From contig NZ_JBNNIX010000002.1 in the NCBI RefSeq assembly GCF_050269735.1, positions 434,001 to 498,000 of the forward strand: a DNA stretch of 64,000 bases, read 5' to 3'. A model generated the notes under the pieces. It was not told the origin of the DNA, did no database searches, and saw nothing but the letters and a program-made list of their open reading frames with translations. The DNA is from Paenisporosarcina sp050269735 (GTDB lineage Bacteria; Bacillota; Bacilli; Bacillales_A; Planococcaceae). Both the position numbers and the translations under genes were made by a program. This document shows, piece by piece, positions 33,808-44,019 of the stretch (its first letter is position 1; each line of letters starts with the position of its first letter).

Positions 33808-35595
33808 TTACTCTTCCGATTTTAGATTTTTCTGAATACTGATAGCCAATGATAAATCTTTTAATTGTTCTTCCGAAACAGGACTTGGAGCCTTCGTCAA
33901 AATGTCGCTGGCACTAGCTGTTTTCGGGAAGGCAATTGTGTCACGCAAGTTTGTGCGACCAGCCAATAACATGACTAATCGGTCCAATCCTAACGCAATA
34001 CCGCCGTGTGGTGGTGTCCCATATTCAAATGCTTCCAGTAAGAATCCGAACTGTGCTGTCGCTTCTTCCTGAGAGAAACCAAGAATACTGAACATTTTTT
34101 CTTGTACGTCACGTGCATAAATTCGCAGTGATCCTCCGCCGAGCTCATAACCATTTAACACTAAGTCATAGGCCTGCGCACGAACGTTTGCAGGATCCGT
34201 ATCCATTAATTCAATGTCTTCCACGAAAGGCATTGTAAATGGATGATGAGCTGCATAGTATCGACCATCCTGCTCGTCATATTCAAATAAAGGCCAGTCA
34301 ATAATCCATAAGAATGCAAATTGACTTTCGTCAATCAGTTGTAGTTCTTTTCCTAACTTCATGCGAAGAGCTCCTAAAGAATCTGCAACAACCGATTTTT
34401 TATCAGCAACAAACAATAGTAAATCTCCCGCTTCAGCTTCAAGCGTTTGCGCTAACTTCTCGCCTGCTTCTCCTTCAAAGAATTTCGCAATCGGACCTTT
34501 AAATCCTTCAGCGTCCACTTTTAACCAAGCAAGACCTTTTGCACCGTAACGACCCGCAAATTCGCCTAACGCATCGATGTCTTTTCGTGAGTAGTTGTCA
34601 GCTGAACCTTTGACATTTATTGCCTTTACTTGGCCGCCATTTTCAACTGCACTTGCAAAAACTTTGAATGAAGAATCAGCGACTAAAGCTGACACATCTT
34701 GCAACTCAAGACCAAAACGAACATCTGGTTTATCTGAGCCAAAACGCTCCATCGCTTCTGTATATTTCATACGTCGGAAAGGCGTTTCAATCTCAATGCC
34801 TTTGACGTCTTTCATCATTTTTTTCATCATTCGTTCATTCATTTCCAGAATATCTTCCATTGACATGAAACTCATTTCCATGTCAATTTGAGTGAACTCA
34901 GGTTGACGGTCCGCACGTAAATCTTCATCGCGGAAACAACGAGCAATCTGGTAGTATTTTTCGAATCCTGACACCATCAACATTTGTTTGAATAATTGAG
35001 GTGATTGAGGCAATGCATAAAATTCCCCATCATGTACGCGACTTGGTACCAAATAGTCACGTGCTCCTTCAGGTGTCGATTTCGTAAGAATCGGTGTTTC
35101 TACTTCTAGGAATGTTTCTTCATCCAAGAAACGACGTATGGACTTAGTTACTTCAGAGCGCATTTTAAACGTTTCATACATAACCGGACGACGAAGGTCA
35201 AGATAACGATATTTCAAGCGTAAGTCTTCGCTTACATCCGTTTGGTTTTCAATTGCAAATGGTGGATTTTTTGCTTCATTTATAATCGTCACTTGAGATG
35301 CCTGTACTTCGATGCGTCCCGTTTTCATGTTCGGATTTACTTGTGATTCTTGACGTTCGACGACTTCCCCGATTAATTCAACAACAAACTCGTTACGCAA
35401 TTTGTCTGCGACAGCCAATGCTTCTTGTGAAATATCCGGGTTGAAAACAATTTGTACAATTCCAGAACGGTCGCGAAGGTCCACGAAAATCAATCCGCCC
35501 AAGTCACGTCTTTTTTGTACCCATCCTTTTAATACCACTTGTTGACCAATTGCTTGTTCTGCTACTTCTCCACATGGATGTGTACGTTTTGTCAT
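33808..35595 (-). CDS. aspS: Aspartyl-tRNA synthetase
   Basis: AspS charges tRNA-Asp. The 595 residues show an N-terminal OB anticodon-binding domain (VVLKGWVQKRRDLGGLIFVDLRD region), class II motif 2 (CFRDEDLRADRQPEFTQ), a GAD insertion domain, and motif 3 (GGIALGLDRLVMLLAG). The ATG overlaps the hisS stop by four bases (ATGA), so it is expressed from the hisS T-box promoter. Confidence 0.97.
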   Translation of the reverse strand: MTKRTHPCGEVAEQAIGQQVVLKGWVQKRRDLGGLIFVDLRDRSGIVQIVFNPDISQEALAVADKLRNEFVVELIGEVVERQESQVNPNMKTGRIEVQASQVTIINEAKNPPFAIENQTDVSEDLRLKYRYLDLRRPVMYETFKMRSEVTKSIRRFLDEETFLEVETPILTKSTPEGARDYLVPSRVHDGEFYALPQSPQLFKQMLMVSGFEKYYQIARCFRDEDLRADRQPEFTQIDMEMSFMSMEDILEMNERMMKKMMKDVKGIEIETPFRRMKYTEAMERFGSDKPDVRFGLELQDVSALVADSSFKVFASAVENGGQVKAINVKGSADNYSRKDIDALGEFAGRYGAKGLAWLKVDAEGFKGPIAKFFEGEAGEKLAQTLEAEAGDLLLFVADKKSVVADSLGALRMKLGKELQLIDESQFAFLWIIDWPLFEYDEQDGRYYAAHHPFTMPFVEDIELMDTDPANVRAQAYDLVLNGYELGGGSLRIYARDVQEKMFSILGFSQEEATAQFGFLLEAFEYGTPPHGGIALGLDRLVMLLAGRTNLRDTIAFPKTASASDILTKAPSPVSEEQLKDLSLAISIQKNLKSEE

Positions 35596-36884
35596 GCTAA
35601 TTCCTCCATTGCTCTAGTTGCGATTTCTTCAAACTGTTCAACGATTTCTTCAAATGTTAGTTCCTGCTGGGACCCATTAGTTAAATACTTTAAAGATACT
35701 TTGCCCGTTTCCAGTTCATTATCACCGATAACGACTGAGAATTTAGCGTTCAAGCGATCTGCCGATTTCATTTGTGCTTTTACTTTACGGTCCAAGTAGT
35801 CCATTTCAGCTGTAATGCCATTTTGACGAAGTTGCGAGACAAACGAGACTGCCTTGTCTTTCGCTGCTTCACCCATAGCTACGACGTAAACATCTAGCGA
35901 ATCTACATTTGTGAATGTCTGTCCTTCTGCTTCTAACGCAAGCAATAATCGTTCTATACTCATTGCAAAGCCGATTCCCGGCGCATCTGGTCCACCAAGA
36001 TCCTCAACGAGACCATTGTATCGTCCTCCGCCGGCCAAAGTTGTGATGGCGCCAAAACCTTCGCCTTCACTCATGATTTCAAATGCCGTGTGATTGTAAT
36101 AATCAAGACCACGCACTAAATTTGGATCGACTTCATATTTAATAGCTAAGATCTCTAAGTAATGTTTTACTTTTTCAAAATAAGCTGCTGATTCTTCATT
36201 TAAGTAATCAGGTAACTTAGGAGCTGTCCCCATTAAAGGATTTTCCCGGTCCACTTTACAGTCAAGAATTCGAAGAGGATTCTTTTGTAGACGATTTTGA
36301 CAGTCTTTGCAAAACTCTTCGATGTGCGGAGCGAAGTGGGCGATTAGTGCATCGCGGTGAGCTTGACGGCTTTCCGTATCTCCTAAAGAGTTGATGACCA
36401 ATTTAATTTTCTTCAACCCTGCTTTTTTATACACATTCATCGCAAGCGCCATGACTTCTGCATCAATCGCAGGATCTTTACTGCCGATTGCCTCAATGCC
36501 GAACTGGACAAATTGGCGATAGCGACCAGCCTGTTGACGTTCGTATCGGAACATTGGCCCCATGTAATATAATTTAACCGGTTGATTTGGCAACCCGAAT
36601 AACTTGTTTTCTACAAATGAACGTACGACTGATGCTGTTCCTTCAGGGCGCAAAGTTAATGAGCGGTCGCCTCTGTCGGTAAATGTGTACATTTCTTTTT
36701 GTACGATATCCGTTGTATCCCCAACGCTTCGTGTGAACAGTTCGGTATGTTCAAAAATAGGTGTACGTATTTCTTTGTATTGAAACAATCTGCAAGTGTC
36801 ACGAATTAATTCTTCGACAGCTTGCCACTTTTCCGTTTCACCTGGCAGTAAATCTTTTGTTCCTCTTGGCACATTAATCGACAT
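35592..36884 (-). CDS. hisS: Histidyl-tRNA synthetase
   Basis: HisS charges tRNA-His. The 430 residues show the PRGTKDLLPGE start, class II motif 2 (GPMFRYERQQAGRYRQF), the histidine-binding LVRGLDYYNHTAFE and GGGRYNGL motifs, and the C-terminal anticodon-binding domain. The ATG at 36884 has AAAGGAG eight bases upstream; the longer in-frame start at 36935 runs into the T-box terminator and is rejected. It is cotranscribed with aspS. Confidence 0.97.
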   Translation of the reverse strand: MSINVPRGTKDLLPGETEKWQAVEELIRDTCRLFQYKEIRTPIFEHTELFTRSVGDTTDIVQKEMYTFTDRGDRSLTLRPEGTASVVRSFVENKLFGLPNQPVKLYYMGPMFRYERQQAGRYRQFVQFGIEAIGSKDPAIDAEVMALAMNVYKKAGLKKIKLVINSLGDTESRQAHRDALIAHFAPHIEEFCKDCQNRLQKNPLRILDCKVDRENPLMGTAPKLPDYLNEESAAYFEKVKHYLEILAIKYEVDPNLVRGLDYYNHTAFEIMSEGEGFGAITTLAGGGRYNGLVEDLGGPDAPGIGFAMSIERLLLALEAEGQTFTNVDSLDVYVVAMGEAAKDKAVSFVSQLRQNGITAEMDYLDRKVKAQMKSADRLNAKFSVVIGDNELETGKVSLKYLTNGSQQELTFEEIVEQFEEIATRAMEELA

Positions 36885-36904
36885 ATTAATGGCTCCTTTC
36901 ATTA

Positions 36905-37180
36905 ACAATATAAAAAGCTCCCGCCCCTTGCGCATAAACGCAAGGGACGAGAGCTAATGTTAGCTTCCGCGGTTCCACCCTAATTGACACGAAAATCATG
37001 TGTCCTCTCAAGTCCGGATAACGACCGGTTCCGTTTTCGCCTACTGCACCGCATGGGTATTTCGACGAAAAACCTATCAAGTGTTGTTCACTGAGTGCTT
37101 CTGTAGGAAAGATTTCAGCCACGTCTTTCCCTCTCTTAACAGCGTTTTAAACAGCTACTTTCTTGGTCATTGGCAATTTG
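36905..37180 (-). promoter_or_regulatory. T-box riboswitch upstream of hisS-aspS
   Basis: The T-box motif AGGGTGGAACCGCGG is at 36967-36981 (minus strand). It is followed by a long terminator stem (AGCTCTCGTCCCTTGCG against CGCAAGGGGCGGGAGCT) and five T at 36911-36955. The stem I region has GAACAACAC with a CAC codon at 37081-37083, a fitting His specifier. tRNA-His control of both synthetase genes is inferred from this codon. Confidence 0.92.
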
Positions 37181-37200
37181 TTTGATTCAGATTATACCTT

Positions 37201-37229
37201 ATCTTAATGACTGTCGTTTGAGATGTCAA
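37201..37229 (-). promoter_or_regulatory. sigma-A promoter of the hisS T-box transcript
   Basis: TTGACA (37224-37229) and TAAGAT (37201-37206) are spaced by 17 bases; a second TATAAT lies at 37191-37196. The promoter faces away from the amidase gene. Confidence 0.7.
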
Positions 37230-37295
37230 CCTTTTTTCAGAAAGGTATAGTTTTTTCTGTCAACAGTCTTTACAATGTACAAAAGGAGGGGTTTT

Positions 37296-38855
37296 ATGAG
37301 AAAATTTCAACTTCGACAAAATGGGCAAATACTTGTAGCACTATTTTTATTATTATCTCTTATACTACCTTCATCTATACAAGCTGAAGGTCAAAATGTC
37401 CAGTCGATTGTATCAAACTTACATTTGCGTTCTGGTCCGGGACTTGCCTATCCGATTATTGCTTCATTGAAAATGGGCGATCAAATGTTGGTGCTTGAAG
37501 AGCAAGGTGATTGGTTAAAAGTCCGTCGAGGGACGACTGAGGGCTGGGTAGCATCTTGGTATACAAAACAATTGGGCGAGAAGAAGAAGCAAACGGGACA
37601 ACTTGTCATTTCCAAGGTTGACAGGCTGAATATCCGATCTCAACCTTCCATTGATGCCGCGGTCCTTACTAAGCTTTCTGCGGGCGATCAAGCAACTTTA
37701 TTGTCTGAACAAGGAAAATGGGCAGAAATTTCATTTAATCAAGTTAAAGGTTTTGTATCAAAAGAATACATAACGGTTCAAGCTAACTCTTCTAAACCAT
37801 CTAAACAAAGTGCGAAGAATGGCGATCACTTCGAAGTTTCTGTCAATAGTTTAAATGTCCGTTCCAAACCGGACTTAACGGCAAAAAAAGTTGTCACAGT
37901 CAATAAAGGAGAACGTTATAAAATTGTAGAAAAACAGCACAATTGGGTTAAAATTGAACTTTCATCCAAAAAACATGGTTGGGTCTATTCGTTTTATGGG
38001 ACTTTAACTGCAGCTGCTGCAACTTCAGAAAAACCGAAAACTGAACAACAAAGTAAAAAAACATCTACGAAAAATATCTTTATTGTGTACAACGGTACAA
38101 ATTTGCGTTCCACACCTTCCACTTCAGGTGGAGTCGTGTATAGAGCAAATGCTGGCGAATCATTTGAAACGATTGGACAATCTGGTGACTGGTACGAAGT
38201 AAATACCCCAAATGGCAAAAAAGGTTATGTGGCCAATTGGGTTGTCTCGACTGATGCAACAGAAAAAGAAACACAGCAACAACAGGCGAAGGCTAAACGT
38301 AAAAAAGGTACATTAAATGGACTCACTGTAGTTGTTGACCCTGGACATGGTGGAAATGACCATGGAACAACAGGTGCACGAGGAACTGACGAAAAAGGCA
38401 TAACACTTCGAACTTCTGAATTACTGGCTAGCAAGCTACGTGCTGCAGGAGCAAATGTCGTGATGACACGTGACTCTGATGTTTATGTTGACTTAAGGAA
38501 ACGCGTGGCAATCGGGCATCAGCTGGCTGCGGATGCTTTTATCAGTGTTCATTATGATGCAACTGACAGCAGCTCAATCAATGGTTTCACTACGTATTAC
38601 ATGCATGGCTACCAAAAAGGGCTTGCACAAAGTGTTCATCGAGCACTTGGAAATAAAATTTCCTTGCGAGACCGCGGTGCCCAGCCTGGAAACTATCTCG
38701 TGTTGCGCGAAAATCGTCAACAAGCCATCTTGATAGAACTTGGATTCCTCAGCAATCCTTCCGAGGAACGTGCCATGACGACTGAACATTTTAGGGAACA
38801 AGCTTCACTCGGCATCTACAATGGCGTCGTCAATTATTTCGACGATCAATTATAA
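37296..38855 (+). CDS. yrvJ: Secreted N-acetylmuramoyl-L-alanine amidase with four SH3b domains (YrvJ-like)
   Basis: The enzyme cuts the amide bond between MurNAc and the stem peptide. The 519 residues show a signal peptide (about 1-33, cleavage after SIQA), four bacterial SH3 domains (about 36-95, 105-165, 178-240, 257-322, each with an (N/L)xRSxP motif) for wall binding, then a zinc Amidase_3 domain (about 345-519) with VVVDPGHGGNDHG, FISVHYDA and ILIELGFLSN. AGGAGGGG precedes the ATG at 37296. It has its own strong terminator. In B. subtilis this gene adjoins dtd; here the maltodextrin island intervenes. Confidence 0.92.
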   Translation: MRKFQLRQNGQILVALFLLLSLILPSSIQAEGQNVQSIVSNLHLRSGPGLAYPIIASLKMGDQMLVLEEQGDWLKVRRGTTEGWVASWYTKQLGEKKKQTGQLVISKVDRLNIRSQPSIDAAVLTKLSAGDQATLLSEQGKWAEISFNQVKGFVSKEYITVQANSSKPSKQSAKNGDHFEVSVNSLNVRSKPDLTAKKVVTVNKGERYKIVEKQHNWVKIELSSKKHGWVYSFYGTLTAAAATSEKPKTEQQSKKTSTKNIFIVYNGTNLRSTPSTSGGVVYRANAGESFETIGQSGDWYEVNTPNGKKGYVANWVVSTDATEKETQQQQAKAKRKKGTLNGLTVVVDPGHGGNDHGTTGARGTDEKGITLRTSELLASKLRAAGANVVMTRDSDVYVDLRKRVAIGHQLAADAFISVHYDATDSSSINGFTTYYMHGYQKGLAQSVHRALGNKISLRDRGAQPGNYLVLRENRQQAILIELGFLSNPSEERAMTTEHFREQASLGIYNGVVNYFDDQL

Positions 38856-38903
38856 AAACAAGAAGCTCGTCCAATTTTTCTTGGACGAGCTTCTTGTTTT
38901 TAT
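38855..38903. terminator. bidirectional terminator between the amidase gene and the LacI-type regulator
   Basis: A perfect 20-bp stem (AAAACAAGAAGCTCGTCCAA and its complement) has a 6-base loop and A/T-rich ends on both sides. It serves the two convergent genes and marks the left edge of the maltodextrin island. Confidence 0.92.
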
Positions 38904-38910
38904 TAATTTC

Positions 38911-39951
38911 TTATAAAACACTGATATTTTTGACGCTTTTCGAACATGAAAGTCGTTTGATGATTTCATGGTCCACGATAATCCTTTTTACGGGTTCATT
39001 TGGATTTTCCAAAAGTTGAATCATGCTCTTTGCTGCCTGATAGCCAATTTCAAAAATATTGATTTCGACTGATGTCAAAGGCGGATGAGACAGTTCTGTG
39101 AAAAGCACATTATTGAAGCTGATAATCGACATATCTTCAGGGACGGAAATATTCATTTCCAATAATGTATTCAGAACACCCAGTGCAATTAAATCATCAG
39201 CCACTACCAAAGCAGTAGGCGGTTCTTTCAAGTTGATGAGCTTCCCTATTGCCTCTTGTCCACCTTCACGTAAAAACTGACTGTGAATAATGTAATCGTC
39301 GTTGCTTTGCAACCCAGCTTCACGCAAAGCTTTTTCAAATCCGAGTAATCGTTCGACCGTTACTACGAAGTTCAAATCTCCACCAATAAAGCCAATTTGT
39401 TTATGCCCTAAGCTCAGCAAGTATCGCGTCGCTTCTTTTGTCGCTTTATAGTTATCGTTATCGACATATGTAATTTGATCAACATCCTTAAACGGTTTCC
39501 CTATTACGACAAAAGGAAATTTTCTTTCTCTCAAATAATTCAAGACCTTATCTTCAATACGTGAATACAAAAGAATGACTCCGTCTACTCGGCCGCCCTG
39601 AACCATTTGGACAACCCCGTCATAAATTTCTTCATCTGTATTTCCAGTATTGATTTGCAAAGCATAATGCCGCTCATTAGCACCATCACTTAACCCACGT
39701 AATACTGTTGGAAAAAATGGATTCTGGAAGAATACATCTGTTGAGTTTGGCAAAACCAATCCAATGACTCTCGTTGATTGATTGGCTAAACTTCGCGCAA
39801 TAAAGTTTGGATGATAACCAAGCTCATCCATTGCTGCTCTTACTTTAATTTTTGTTTTTTCACTGATTCGAGGGTTATTCGCGATGACCCTCGACACGGT
39901 TGATGGTGCCACATTTGATAGTTTGGCAACGTCTTTGATTGTGATGGCCAA
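38911..39951 (-). CDS. malR: LacI/GalR-family repressor of the maltodextrin operon (MalR-like)
   Basis: The 346 residues show an N-terminal lambda-type helix-turn-helix with hinge (TIKDVAKLSNVAPSTVSRVI, RSLANQSTRVIGLVLP) and a periplasmic-binding-protein-like effector domain. Context makes maltose or maltodextrin the likely inducer; this is inference. The TTG at 39951 is only two bases from GAGGAG, whereas an in-frame ATC at 39945 is eight bases from it, so the true start is uncertain. It is the last gene on this strand of the maltodextrin island. Confidence 0.88.
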   Translation of the reverse strand: MAITIKDVAKLSNVAPSTVSRVIANNPRISEKTKIKVRAAMDELGYHPNFIARSLANQSTRVIGLVLPNSTDVFFQNPFFPTVLRGLSDGANERHYALQINTGNTDEEIYDGVVQMVQGGRVDGVILLYSRIEDKVLNYLRERKFPFVVIGKPFKDVDQITYVDNDNYKATKEATRYLLSLGHKQIGFIGGDLNFVVTVERLLGFEKALREAGLQSNDDYIIHSQFLREGGQEAIGKLINLKEPPTALVVADDLIALGVLNTLLEMNISVPEDMSIISFNNVLFTELSHPPLTSVEINIFEIGYQAAKSMIQLLENPNEPVKRIIVDHEIIKRLSCSKSVKNISVL

Positions 39952-40047
39952 AGCTCCTCATCCTCTCTTTAAGAACTTCTTAACCAACATTTCATATAAA
40001 TCTATTATAACGATTATTTGCGTATTAATTTACTCAATAATGAAAAT

Positions 40048-41583
40048 TCAATTGGTTATTTTTCTTTTGGAACGTCTTAATACGTAAAACGCTAATAGAC
40101 TTACCAAAATCACACATGCTGCAATGACAATCGGATACATTCCCATTCCACTTTTCTCTGAAACTGTAAATATTTCCGAGGTCTCTGCATCAATCGTCAG
40201 TTGATATTGGCCACTTTTCTCTTTGATCTGCATGTCACTCAATAACCCTGTCAATTGTTTATCGTCAGCAATGTCTTTACTATTGATTTTCACCGTTTGC
40301 GATTTAGATGTATTGTTAATGGCAACGACAATTGTTTCATCTTGATAAATGCGTTTGTAAACAGCCATTCCACTCGCTTCATGCAACTGAACAAGCTCTC
40401 CTCTAGTAAGGGCAGAGTGTTCATTGCGCAATTTCCCAAGTTTCGAAAGATACGTGATCAACTCTTTGTCACCATCAAACTCCATCATTCTTCGGTTATC
40501 AGGATCTTCCCCACCATCCATGGCAATTTCCGATCCATTGTAGACAATTGGGATGCCAGGAGCAGTATAAATATAAGTAAGGGCCAATTTCCACCTAGTA
40601 ACGGGATTCTGCTTATTTTGTAAAACGTCCCGAGTGAATCTACTCATGTCATGGTTATCCATGAAATTACCTAATAGCTCTGGTCGTTTGTAAAAAGCTT
40701 TATTGCGATCCAATGAAGTGAATAACCAACCGAGACTTTGATCTGGTTTGGCAAAAGTCGTTCGCAATTGTTCATTTTGCGGGAAATCTACAAACCCATC
40801 GATCCCTGTTTCTTCATAAGCTGCAACCACTCGAAGGTCATTATGCCAAACTTCCCCCATCAGATAGAAATCGTCTTTAACAGACTTTACTTCTTTGGAG
40901 AAATCAGTCCAGAAATCTTTTGGTACATGCTTGACTGTATCCAATCGGTATCCATCCACGTCTGTTTCTTCAATCCACCATTTTGCGGTATCCAAAAGAT
41001 ATTTTCGCGTTTCTTCGTTTTCCTGATTAAAATCGGGTAAGTCGTATAACCAATTATTCTCGACTTCCTCTTGGTTGTCCCAGTTCAGTATTGGCTGCTT
41101 TTCATGAAACCAATCTTTTTTTTGCTCATCCTCGGCCCAAGGATGGTTAGGTCCCACATGGTTGACCACAAAATCCAGGATGACTTTCATATCCCGTTTA
41201 TGCGCTTCATCCACTAGTGTCTTAAATTCTTCCATCGTGCCGAAGTGTTCTTCGGTTTTATAAAAGTCGTTTATCCAATATCCATGGTAACCTTTTGCTT
41301 CATTATCAAAAACCGGTGTCAGCCAGATTGTCGTGAAACCCATGTCTTGAATGTAATCGAGCTTGTCGGTAATTCCTTTGAAATCACCCCCATGATATTC
41401 CCTAAGGTCAGCGGTATTCACTTCAAAATCGTTTGCAGTATCTCCATTATTGAAGCGATCAACCATAATGAAATAAATGGACTCATCCTGCCACTTTCGT
41501 TCTTCTTTTTCAACAGCACTTACAGGAAATGCGCAAAAAAGAAGAAACGGAATTAAAATGAGTGAGTGTAATACTTTCCTCAT
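40048..41583 (-). CDS. Membrane-anchored extracellular alpha-amylase family (GH13) enzyme
   Basis: The 511 residues show a signal peptide (about 1-23, ending FPVSA), a GH13 catalytic barrel (YFIMVDRFNNGD, VILDFVVNHVGP, nucleophile D in DGYRLDTVKHV, acid E in LMGEVWHND, DNHDMSRFT), an all-beta C-domain, and a C-terminal membrane helix (about 483-502) with a basic tail. It should act on starch-like glucans outside the cell and stay attached to the membrane, feeding the ABC importer encoded just upstream. GGGGGAG precedes the ATG. Exact product specificity is not readable. Confidence 0.9.
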   Translation of the reverse strand: MRKVLHSLILIPFLLFCAFPVSAVEKEERKWQDESIYFIMVDRFNNGDTANDFEVNTADLREYHGGDFKGITDKLDYIQDMGFTTIWLTPVFDNEAKGYHGYWINDFYKTEEHFGTMEEFKTLVDEAHKRDMKVILDFVVNHVGPNHPWAEDEQKKDWFHEKQPILNWDNQEEVENNWLYDLPDFNQENEETRKYLLDTAKWWIEETDVDGYRLDTVKHVPKDFWTDFSKEVKSVKDDFYLMGEVWHNDLRVVAAYEETGIDGFVDFPQNEQLRTTFAKPDQSLGWLFTSLDRNKAFYKRPELLGNFMDNHDMSRFTRDVLQNKQNPVTRWKLALTYIYTAPGIPIVYNGSEIAMDGGEDPDNRRMMEFDGDKELITYLSKLGKLRNEHSALTRGELVQLHEASGMAVYKRIYQDETIVVAINNTSKSQTVKINSKDIADDKQLTGLLSDMQIKEKSGQYQLTIDAETSEIFTVSEKSGMGMYPIVIAACVILVSLLAFYVLRRSKRKITN

Positions 41584-41760
41584 TCCCCGCTCCCCCTTTA
41601 AATTAAGGCTTTAATGTTTTTGATTGTGGAAGAATGTGCTCCCGTGTTGCCTCGAATTATCATTTTGCGATGACTAACTGCAGGAGTCTAGCAGATTCCA
41701 ACACTATTAATTAACAATCTTCATTAACAGTGACAAAACGTATTGGTAAAAACTTGTTTA

Positions 41761-42603
41761 TTACCCTTTTGTCCCGCCCGCTGTCAATCCAGATACAAAA
41801 TACTTTTGGAACATTAAGAACAGAATCGCGATTGGGATTGCTACTAATACTGCCCCTGCTGCGAACTTAGTGAATTCATTACCAAATTGCTTGGCAACCA
41901 ATTCGTATAATCCGACCGCAAGAGTGAATTTCTGATCATCACGCAGTAAGATTCGTGCAAGAATGAAATCACCCAATGGTGCAATGAAAGAGAACAATGC
42001 AACAACCGCAATTATTGGTTTAGCAAGTGGCATCACAATCTGGAAGAAAATGCGCATATGCCCTGCACCATCCATTTTTGCCGATTCATCCAATTCTCTT
42101 GGAATGGTGTCCAAATAACCTTTCATCAAATAGGTATTCATCGGTATTTGCCCACCAACATATACAAGAATCAATCCTAAATGTGTATCGATCAATCCTG
42201 TACGAATCGCTAATACGAAAATCGCGATCAAAGCTGCAAAGTTAGGAATCATTTGCAAGATTAAGAATGTCAGCAAGCCGTTCTTTCTTCCATAGAAACG
42301 GTAACGTGAAAAGGCATACGCTGTAAATGACACTGAGATAACGGTCAAAACCATTGTAATAACACTGATTTTCATGGAATTCCAATACCAAAGAAGGTAA
42401 TTGGATTTCTCTGTATCAAACAAGAAAGCGTAATGTTTAAATGTTGGATTCTCCGGGAACATTTTTGACCCAGATAAACTTTGTCCTGGATTAAAAGATG
42501 ACCCAATAACCCAAAGCAATGGATACACTACGATGGCAACCATCGCTAAAATAGCTAAATAGGATAACGTGAGTCGGATGATTCTGCTTTTTTTATTACT
42601 CAT
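41761..42603 (-). CDS. malG: Maltodextrin ABC transporter permease, MalG type
   Basis: This 280-residue inner-membrane permease has six predicted helices and the EAA loop (ELDESAKMDGAGHMRIFFQI) that contacts the ATPase. It ends GLTAGGTKG, typical of the MalG/MdxG family. It starts one base after the malF stop. It pairs with MalF and the binding protein to import maltodextrins. No ATPase is encoded nearby, so an unlinked MsmX-like ATPase must power it (inference from Bacilli). Confidence 0.92.
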   Translation of the reverse strand: MSNKKSRIIRLTLSYLAILAMVAIVVYPLLWVIGSSFNPGQSLSGSKMFPENPTFKHYAFLFDTEKSNYLLWYWNSMKISVITMVLTVISVSFTAYAFSRYRFYGRKNGLLTFLILQMIPNFAALIAIFVLAIRTGLIDTHLGLILVYVGGQIPMNTYLMKGYLDTIPRELDESAKMDGAGHMRIFFQIVMPLAKPIIAVVALFSFIAPLGDFILARILLRDDQKFTLAVGLYELVAKQFGNEFTKFAAGAVLVAIPIAILFLMFQKYFVSGLTAGGTKG

Positions 42604-42604
42604 G

Positions 42605-43891
42605 CTACATCATATCCTCCTCTTGGAAAGATTTCGTTCGTTTAAATTGCCATAACGCAACGGAAATGACAATGATTGAAAGAATCATAGTTACCGCAGC
42701 CGCTTTTCCGTATTGTGCACTGGTCATAGTCAGACGATAGATCCAAGAAATGAGGATATCAGTACCCCCCGCATTCTGACTCGGAATCGCAGGACCTCCT
42801 CCATTGAATAGGAAAATAACGTTAAAGTTATTGAAGTTGAACGTATACTGCGTAATGATAATTGGTGCCGTCGCATACAACACTAACGGCAATGTAATTG
42901 AAAAGAACTTTTGCATAATGGACGCACCGTCAACATTTGCCGCTTCATACAATTCATCTGGAATTGATTGCAATACTCCTGTTGTCATGGCAAATATGAA
43001 CGGGAATCCTAACCACGTCTGAATCATAATTAACGCTAATCTCGTCCAAAGTTCATTCGTCATCCACGGCAGACCGCTTTCGAGCCCGATTAAAGGAAGG
43101 ATCGATTTATTGATGACACCGAATGATTCATTGAACATTCCTGAGAAAATCAAAATCGTGATAAACGATGGAACCGCCCAAGGTAAAATCATGATGGTAC
43201 GGATCATTGCTTTACCTTTTAAATCCTTTTGATTAACAAGGATTGCAAGGAAAATCCCTAAAGCTACTTGGAAAGTGGTAGCACCAAAAGTCCAAACAAT
43301 CGTCCAAGCTAATACAGCAAAGAATGTTTTTCTCCAAATATCCAACTTATAGATATCGATAAAGTTCTGGAATCCAACCCAGTCAACTAGATTGCCTGGA
43401 GGTGAATGATAAAGATCATAATTTGTAAATGCCAAAAGGATAACAAATAAGATTGGGAAAATGACGACAAAAATTAAGAGGAAGAATCCTGGTGAAATCA
43501 TTAAGTAAGGGAATCCGTTGTTAATTAAATTATGGTATTGCTGACGAACGGAATTTACGGATTCACCTAAATCACGTTTCTTCCCGTTTTGGTATGCATC
43601 ATACAAATTAAACGCATACACGCACAGGCCCATGATTGTGATGATCAATGCGATGATGCCATCGATTAGCAGGAACACTGAATTGTCGAGTCCAGGAATT
43701 TCACCTAACGTGACAATGCCCCAATAGCCCACTCCTAAAAATTCGGAAAAGACGATGGCAAAAGATGCCGCTAATATTAAAAAGACCATTCCCTTAATGA
43801 ATTGCTTGTTATAGAATTGACCGAATCCAGGAATGATGGAGAGCAGAGTGGCATTTCTTCGATGATGAGTAGCAGTTGTTAAACCTTCCAT
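42605..43891 (-). CDS. malF: Maltodextrin ABC transporter permease, MalF type
   Basis: The 428 residues show extra N-terminal helices (NKQFIKGMVFLILAASF) before the permease core and an EAA loop (LYEAANVDGASIMQKFFSIT). The long N-terminus is usual for MalF/MdxF of Bacilli. AGGAGG lies 11 bases before the ATG. It is separated from malE by 305 bases of structured DNA, which would allow the binding protein to be made in excess of the permeases. Confidence 0.93.
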   Translation of the reverse strand: MEGLTTATHHRRNATLLSIIPGFGQFYNKQFIKGMVFLILAASFAIVFSEFLGVGYWGIVTLGEIPGLDNSVFLLIDGIIALIITIMGLCVYAFNLYDAYQNGKKRDLGESVNSVRQQYHNLINNGFPYLMISPGFFLLIFVVIFPILFVILLAFTNYDLYHSPPGNLVDWVGFQNFIDIYKLDIWRKTFFAVLAWTIVWTFGATTFQVALGIFLAILVNQKDLKGKAMIRTIMILPWAVPSFITILIFSGMFNESFGVINKSILPLIGLESGLPWMTNELWTRLALIMIQTWLGFPFIFAMTTGVLQSIPDELYEAANVDGASIMQKFFSITLPLVLYATAPIIITQYTFNFNNFNVIFLFNGGGPAIPSQNAGGTDILISWIYRLTMTSAQYGKAAAVTMILSIIVISVALWQFKRTKSFQEEDMM

Positions 43892-44019
43892 TCGGGCTTG
43901 TGCCTCCTTTTTTCAGCATAGAAGAAAGTGTTGAGTATGTATCACAATCGGTAATTGTTGTTTTCAATACTTATAGTATGCTTTCTGTAAAACTGAAATT
44001 ATTAGTATAAATAAAAGGA

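Noticed and set aside
36905..37180. A 78-codon minus-strand frame upstream of hisS
   Set aside because: It lies entirely within the His T-box leader and is interrupted by the terminator stem; no ribosome binding site.
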